Shown here: positions 41,700 to 45,580 of the stretch, in pieces | Numbering within the stretch: position 1 is the first letter of the stretch | Layout: each line of letters begins with the position of its first letter | NCBI GenBank assembly: GCA_043801445.1 | Contig: JAZDMB010000002.1 | Location: 1 to 45,580 of the forward strand | Length of the DNA: 45,580 nt | Direction: 5' to 3' | Source of the DNA: JAZDFP01 sp043801445 | GTDB taxonomy: Bacteria; Planctomycetota; MHYJ01; JACQXL01 | Made by a program: the position numbers and the translations under genes | Notes under the pieces: generated by a model | Seen by the model: the letters and a program-made list of their open reading frames with translations, nothing else | Database searches by the model: none | Told to the model about the DNA's origin: nothing

Positions 41700-43667
41700 A
41701 TGAAAAATAATCATGATGAACCCAACCCTTACGTGCAAGGGCTGGGTGAATTCCAACCATACATAAACGCTGACAAATCCATCAGTGAATTCAGCCTGCG
41801 TGCAATTATACTGGGTATTATCTTAGCGATAATTTTTGGAGCGGCAAATGCCTATGTCGGATTAAAGGTCGGAATGACTGTTTCCGCATCTATTCCGGCT
41901 GCGGTTATTTCCATGGCGGTTCTGCGAGGGATTTTCAAACGCGGGACAGTCCTTGAAAATAATATGGTTCAAACTATCGGCTCATCCGGTGAATCATTGG
42001 CGGCCGGCATCATCTTCACTGTCCCGGCTTTAATATTCCTCGGCGTCTCGCCTTCTATCCTTGAAATATTTATCATGTCGGCATTAGGCGGTTGTCTGGG
42101 CATACTTTTTATGATTCCTCTAAGACGGTATTTAATCATCCGCGAACATGCCAATCTCCCCTATCCTGAAGGCACAGCCTGCGCCAAGATTCTGGTGGCC
42201 GGCCAGGAAGGCGGTTCAAAGGCAAAATTGGTATTCGGCGGTGTCATCATCGGCGGGCTCTATAAATTCCTGATGTATGGCCTGGGACTCTGGAAAGACG
42301 TGGTCGGCTTCAAACTGAAATTATCAAATAATCCATCTGTCCAGACCACGTTAGGCGCCGAAGTCACGCCGATTCTCTTAGGCGTAGGCTATATCATCGG
42401 CTTACGCATTGCCGCGCTGATGTTTGCCGGTGCGGTTTTAGGCTGGCTGGTCCTCATTCCGGTGATTCAATTCATCGGCGCTAATCTGACTGCGCCCGTT
42501 CCGCCTGCCACCAACCCTATCAACCAACTCGACGCAATGGGCATCTGGAAAGCATATGTCAGATACATCGGCGCCGGTGCGGTCCTCCTGGGCGGTATCG
42601 TCAGTTTACTCAAATCTCTGCCTATCGTCATCAGTTCCATCCGCCAGAGTTTCAGCAAACTCTTCAATAAGCAGAAAGAAATAACCGTCTGCCGGACCGA
42701 AAACGATATCAGATTCAAATATATCTTTATCATCTCAATCCTAACCGTGATTGCAACCATAGTTTACCTGGTTTTCTATAAACCGGCTGTCGGAACCGCC
42801 TCATCCTGGCCCAAGGGTTTAGTCGGCGTATTCATGATAATGGTCCTGGGCGGATTATTCATCACGGTCGCATCCCGGATTGTCGGTATTGTCGGCTCAT
42901 CATCCAGCCCGGTCTCTGGTATGACTATCACCACCCTGATCGCTGTCTCATTGATATTTGTGGCATTCGGCTGGACCGACCAGAACAGTATGATTATCGC
43001 AATGTCTATCGGAGCTATTGTATGTATTGCAGTCTGTATGGCCGGCGACATCTCACAAGACCTCAAGACCGGATATCTGGTGGGTGCCACGCCTTATAAA
43101 CAGCAGATTGCGGAGTTTATCGGAGTCCTGGCCCCGGCCCTGGTCATTGCCTGGGTTCTTCTGCTCCTCCATAAAACATACGGACTCGGCCCTGAAGGAA
43201 AATTACAGGCGCCGCAGGCCACCCTGATGTCCATCATTGTCAAGGGCGTCATCTCACAACAACTGCCCTGGGTGCTTTTACTCATCGGCATATTTATCGG
43301 CACCTGCATAGAACTGCTGGGCATTTCGTCACTGCCCTTTGCCATCGGCTTATATCTGCCCTTTACACTATCCGCGCCGATTATCGTCGGCGGACTGGTG
43401 GCCGGCTTGGTCTCGGCTACCACTAAAAAGGATGAATTCGAAAAGATAAATGAAAAAGGCATCCTGTTCAGTTCCGGGCTGGTGGCCGGCGACGCCCTGA
43501 TTGGTATCATCATTGCCCTCCTGGCATCTATTTCAGTGGATAAAGTAATCAATCTCAGAGGTGAAATCCCTGATAAACCGTTGGAATCACTCTTAGGATT
43601 TGGTATCTTTATTGCCCTGACCATTGCGCTTGTGCTTATTATTAAAGTGAGGAGAAAAACTTCGTAA
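41700..43667 (+). CDS. OPT-family oligopeptide transporter
   Basis: The 655-residue membrane protein has about 14-16 helices. Family signatures are ISEFSLRAIILGIILAIIFG, NAYVGLKVGMTVSASIPAAV, NMVQTIGSSGESLAAG, PYPEGTACA and GDISQDLKTGYLVGATP. OPT transporters import oligopeptides or metal chelates with protons. The downstream M20 peptidase could cleave the imported peptides. Base composition is clearly richer in GC than the genes before 41.6 kb. The last codons (AAA ACT TCG TAA) belong to a palindromic element. Confidence 0.9.
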   Translation: MKNNHDEPNPYVQGLGEFQPYINADKSISEFSLRAIILGIILAIIFGAANAYVGLKVGMTVSASIPAAVISMAVLRGIFKRGTVLENNMVQTIGSSGESLAAGIIFTVPALIFLGVSPSILEIFIMSALGGCLGILFMIPLRRYLIIREHANLPYPEGTACAKILVAGQEGGSKAKLVFGGVIIGGLYKFLMYGLGLWKDVVGFKLKLSNNPSVQTTLGAEVTPILLGVGYIIGLRIAALMFAGAVLGWLVLIPVIQFIGANLTAPVPPATNPINQLDAMGIWKAYVRYIGAGAVLLGGIVSLLKSLPIVISSIRQSFSKLFNKQKEITVCRTENDIRFKYIFIISILTVIATIVYLVFYKPAVGTASSWPKGLVGVFMIMVLGGLFITVASRIVGIVGSSSSPVSGMTITTLIAVSLIFVAFGWTDQNSMIIAMSIGAIVCIAVCMAGDISQDLKTGYLVGATPYKQQIAEFIGVLAPALVIAWVLLLLHKTYGLGPEGKLQAPQATLMSIIVKGVISQQLPWVLLLIGIFIGTCIELLGISSLPFAIGLYLPFTLSAPIIVGGLVAGLVSATTKKDEFEKINEKGILFSSGLVAGDALIGIIIALLASISVDKVINLRGEIPDKPLESLLGFGIFIALTIALVLIIKVRRKTS

Positions 43668-43758
43668 CTACAGATAGACACAGATAATTCCGATTAAATC
43701 AGTGTTTATCAGTGCGTATCTGTGGTTGCATTTTTATACTTTCCTATACGGCAAGAAA
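43660..43758. repeat. Palindromic CACAGAT element (short relative of 10028-10226)
   Basis: It starts AAACTTCGTAACTACAGATA, continues with CACAGAT and the inverted AATCAGTGTTTATCAGTG...ATCTGTGGTT, and ends TTTCCTATACGGCAAG. Both ends match those of the 10028 element. It spans the OPT stop codon and reaches to the ribosome-binding region of the M20 gene. Confidence 0.82.
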
Positions 43759-43770
43759 GAAAGGATAATC

Positions 43771-45180
43771 ATGTGGCAGAATAATGACATCAAGAACGTA
43801 TTCAAACGCATCCATCAACTCCAGAATGAAATGGTGCGCCTGCAGGCCGGACTGACTGCCATCCCGGCGCTTTCGCCTATAAATAAAGGCATCGGCGAGG
43901 TGAAAAAGGCAACATATCTCAAACAGGCGCTCCGGAAATTGGGTTTCAATAACATAGAAGAATACCGCGCGCCTGATAAATCAGTGCCCTGCGGCTACCG
44001 GCCGAACCTGATTACCAGGGTCAAAGGCAAAAATCACTCCAAGACCATCTGGCTGATAAGCCATATAGATATTGTCCCGCCCGGCGCTCCGATGCTCACG
44101 AGCGGAGCGCCCCGTATCCCCGCAGGGCATCGGGACGCCCGGAATCTCTGGCTCACCGACCCGTATCAAGCCGTGGTTAAGAATGGCAAGATATTCGGCC
44201 GGGGCACCGAAGATAACCAGCAGGCCATTGTCACCTCCATCTTTGCGGTCAAGGCAATGAAAGACCTGAATCTCATGCCGGAATATGATATCGCGCTGGG
44301 ATTCCTGGCCGATGAAGAAACCGGCAGTCATTTCGGTATCCGTTGGTTATTGGAAGTTAACGACAAAGGAGTGTTACGACCGAAGGGAGTCCCGCAGGGA
44401 CTGCCAGTTATCCCGATGAGCAAAGCGACATCGGGACTATTGAAAAACAAGAAATTATTCAGGAAGCAGGATATAATCATCGTGCCGGACAGCGGACGCC
44501 CGGACAGCCGTGAGATTGAGATTGCCGAGAAATCCATTCTCTGGCTCAAGATTACGGTCAAGGGCAGTCAATGCCACGCCTCTATGCCCCATAAAGGAGT
44601 CAATGCCCTTCGGGCCGGCGCGCATCTGCTCTGCCAATTGGATGATATATTGCACCGGCAGTTCAAACTCAAAGACGGATTATTCAATCCGGCGGTTTCC
44701 ACCTTTGAGCCGACCAAAAAAGACGCCAATGTGGAAAACGTCAACACCATTCCGGGCGAGGATGTATTCTACTTTGATTGCCGGATATTGCCCAAATACA
44801 AACCGGAGCATATCAAACGGATATTCAAACAGGAGGCAGCCAAGACAGCAAAGAAGTTTAAGGTCAAGATTAACATAGAGATTGTCAATGAATCCGGCGC
44901 ATCCTATACTGCCCCGTCAGCCGAGGCAGTCAAAATGCTCGGCGCATCAATCAAATATGTCACCGGCAAAAAACCGGTACTGGTCGGCATTGGCGGCGGA
45001 ACCTTTGCGGCTCATTTCAGGCAGGACGGATTCCCGGCTGTGGTCTGGTCCACCCTGGGTGAACTGGCGCATCAGCCTAATGAATACTGCCTGATTAAAA
45101 ATATGATTACCGATGCAAAGGTCTTTGCGTATTTATTCAGTGGCAACTTCTGCCACGAAGGCACAAAGACACTAAAATAG
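43771..45180 (+). CDS. M20-family metallopeptidase with repeat-derived insertions
   Basis: The 469-residue zinc hydrolase has SHIDIVPPG (His and Asp ligands), GRGTEDNQQ, LGFLADEETGS (catalytic Glu), IIVPDSGR and the late His in GELAHQPNEY. Closest in form are ArgE/DapE-like amidohydrolases and dipeptidases. Two inserts (GAPMLTSGAPRIPAGHRDAR after SHIDIVPP and GVLRPKGVPQGLPVIPMSKA before LFRKQD) are repeat-encoded, and the C-terminal NFCHEGTKTLK plus stop lies in another element. The frame is open to 43702, but the ATG at 43771 has AAAGGAT upstream. The substrate may be peptides from the OPT transporter. Confidence 0.9.
   Translation: MWQNNDIKNVFKRIHQLQNEMVRLQAGLTAIPALSPINKGIGEVKKATYLKQALRKLGFNNIEEYRAPDKSVPCGYRPNLITRVKGKNHSKTIWLISHIDIVPPGAPMLTSGAPRIPAGHRDARNLWLTDPYQAVVKNGKIFGRGTEDNQQAIVTSIFAVKAMKDLNLMPEYDIALGFLADEETGSHFGIRWLLEVNDKGVLRPKGVPQGLPVIPMSKATSGLLKNKKLFRKQDIIIVPDSGRPDSREIEIAEKSILWLKITVKGSQCHASMPHKGVNALRAGAHLLCQLDDILHRQFKLKDGLFNPAVSTFEPTKKDANVENVNTIPGEDVFYFDCRILPKYKPEHIKRIFKQEAAKTAKKFKVKINIEIVNESGASYTAPSAEAVKMLGASIKYVTGKKPVLVGIGGGTFAAHFRQDGFPAVVWSTLGELAHQPNEYCLIKNMITDAKVFAYLFSGNFCHEGTKTLK
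44083..44142. repeat. GC-rich palindromic repeat inside the M20 gene (insertion 1)
   Basis: Positions 44086-44108 match the YhiN-gene repeat (4497-4519, opposite strand) at 22 of 23 bases and are read in the same frame. It falls right after the first zinc-ligand motif. Confidence 0.82.
44373..44438. repeat. Nested double-hairpin repeat inside the M20 gene (insertion 2)
   Basis: GGGAGTCCCGCAGGGACT and ATCCCGATGAGCAAAGCGAC...ATCGGGA match the intergenic elements at 15787-15865 and 36353-36420. Confidence 0.82.
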
Positions 45181-45224
45181 TACTAGAGTACTTCCTATTC
45201 GTGCCTTAGTGTCTTGGTGGCGAA
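45145..45224. repeat. Palindromic CACAAAG element at the M20 gene end
   Basis: GCCACGAAGGCACAAAGACACTAA on the left pairs imperfectly with GCCTTAGTGTCTTGGTGGC on the right. The first 33 bases are identical to 5277-5309. The M20 stop codon lies inside. Confidence 0.82.
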
Positions 45225-45232
45225 TTTTATTT

Positions 45233-45580
45233 ATGTTATTTTACTCTTTCAAGAATTACCTCAAGGATAAATTCCCCGGCTCAAAGGTTTATAAAATCGG
45301 TCTTGATGCCGGATTTTCCTGTCCGCATCGTACTGCTGATACCCGTATGGGAGGTTGTATCTATTGCGAAAACCGTTCTTTCAGTCCGTATGCCGGATTA
45401 TCGCCCCGGCTTTCCATCAATGAACAGATAAAAAATGGGATTGATTTCTATCGCCGGCGCTATAAGGCTGACAAATTCATCGTCTATTTCCAGGCATACA
45501 CCAATACATTAGGACCGGTTGATAAACTAAAATCGCTTTATGACGAGGCATTATCACATCCGGATATCGTCGGGCTCTCT
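45233..45580 (+). CDS. TIGR01212-like radical SAM protein (partial, runs off the window)
   Basis: The first 116 residues of a gene cut by the window end are visible. GLDAGFSCPHRTADTRMGGCIYCENRSFSP carries the three cysteines for the SAM-binding [4Fe-4S] cluster in the spacing of the YhcC/YtqA (TIGR01212) family. FIVYFQAYTNTLGP follows, as expected. The family's reaction is unknown. It starts 52 bp after the M20 stop. Confidence 0.85.
   Translation, partial: MLFYSFKNYLKDKFPGSKVYKIGLDAGFSCPHRTADTRMGGCIYCENRSFSPYAGLSPRLSINEQIKNGIDFYRRRYKADKFIVYFQAYTNTLGPVDKLKSLYDEALSHPDIVGLS

Overview
The window looks like a fragment of a draft genome from an uncultured anaerobic, diderm bacterium. Planctomycetota is my best guess, but this is inference. 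Supporting signs are a Planctomycete-style Ser/Thr kinase with a TPR tail, an FGE-like lipoprotein, many lipoproteins, a LolCD-type exporter, a LpxL-type acyltransferase, a cytosolic NiFe hydrogenase and abundant dispersed repeats. No rRNA or transposase gene is visible. There is one tRNA, tRNA-Val(CAC).

Layout. 0.2-3.3 kb: a large secreted lipoprotein with FN3 domains, a papain-like peptidase, a PEGA domain and a Gly-rich tail. 3.6-5.3 kb: YkvA-like protein and YhiN/BaiN flavoprotein. 5.4-9.8 kb: a tightly overlapping hydB-hydG-hydD-hydA-maturation protease operon (group 3b-like hydrogenase) behind a good sigma70-type promoter. 10.2-11.6 kb: aroA, swollen by five repeat-derived insertions. 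11.7-12.86 kb: gene-free satellite DNA (a G-quadruplex motif, a 44-bp array, an alternating 22-bp array, GC-rich hairpins). 12.86-15.7 kb: a run of small zinc-ribbon, membrane and lipoprotein genes ending in a PH-like protein, including a 43-residue zinc ribbon. 15.8-17.9 kb: a HepT/MntA type VII toxin-antitoxin pair between a thiolase gene and a duplicated scrap of that gene's 3' end. 18.1-26.8 kb: pgi, an LpxL-like acyltransferase, a ChaN-like lipoprotein, DUF2851, aroK, DUF2520, MshEN and sppA. 27.0-33.1 kb: a plus-strand operon of lolC-like, lolD-like, FHA-GAF-HD-GYP, nadB and a RimK-like ligase. 33.2-37.9 kb: TPR and FGE-like lipoproteins, an ECF sigma/anti-sigma pair with a duplicated periplasmic coiled-coil protein, and DUF192. 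38.0-41.6 kb: the kinase, a small lipoprotein that runs into tRNA-Val, and tatA. 41.7-45.6 kb: a visibly more GC-rich stretch with an OPT transporter, an M20 peptidase and the start of a TIGR01212-like radical SAM gene.

The most striking feature is a set of short palindromic repeats that lie both between genes and in frame inside conserved enzymes. AroA has five insertions, the M20 peptidase two plus a repeat-encoded C-terminus, and NadB and YhiN one each. In YhiN and the M20 peptidase the same repeat is read in the same frame, giving APMLT(N/S)GA(S/P)R in both proteins. The stop codons of aroA, the OPT gene and the M20 gene, and probably that of pgi, lie in or at the edge of other repeats. 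This resembles the Rickettsia palindromic elements in behaviour; the sequences themselves I do not recognise.
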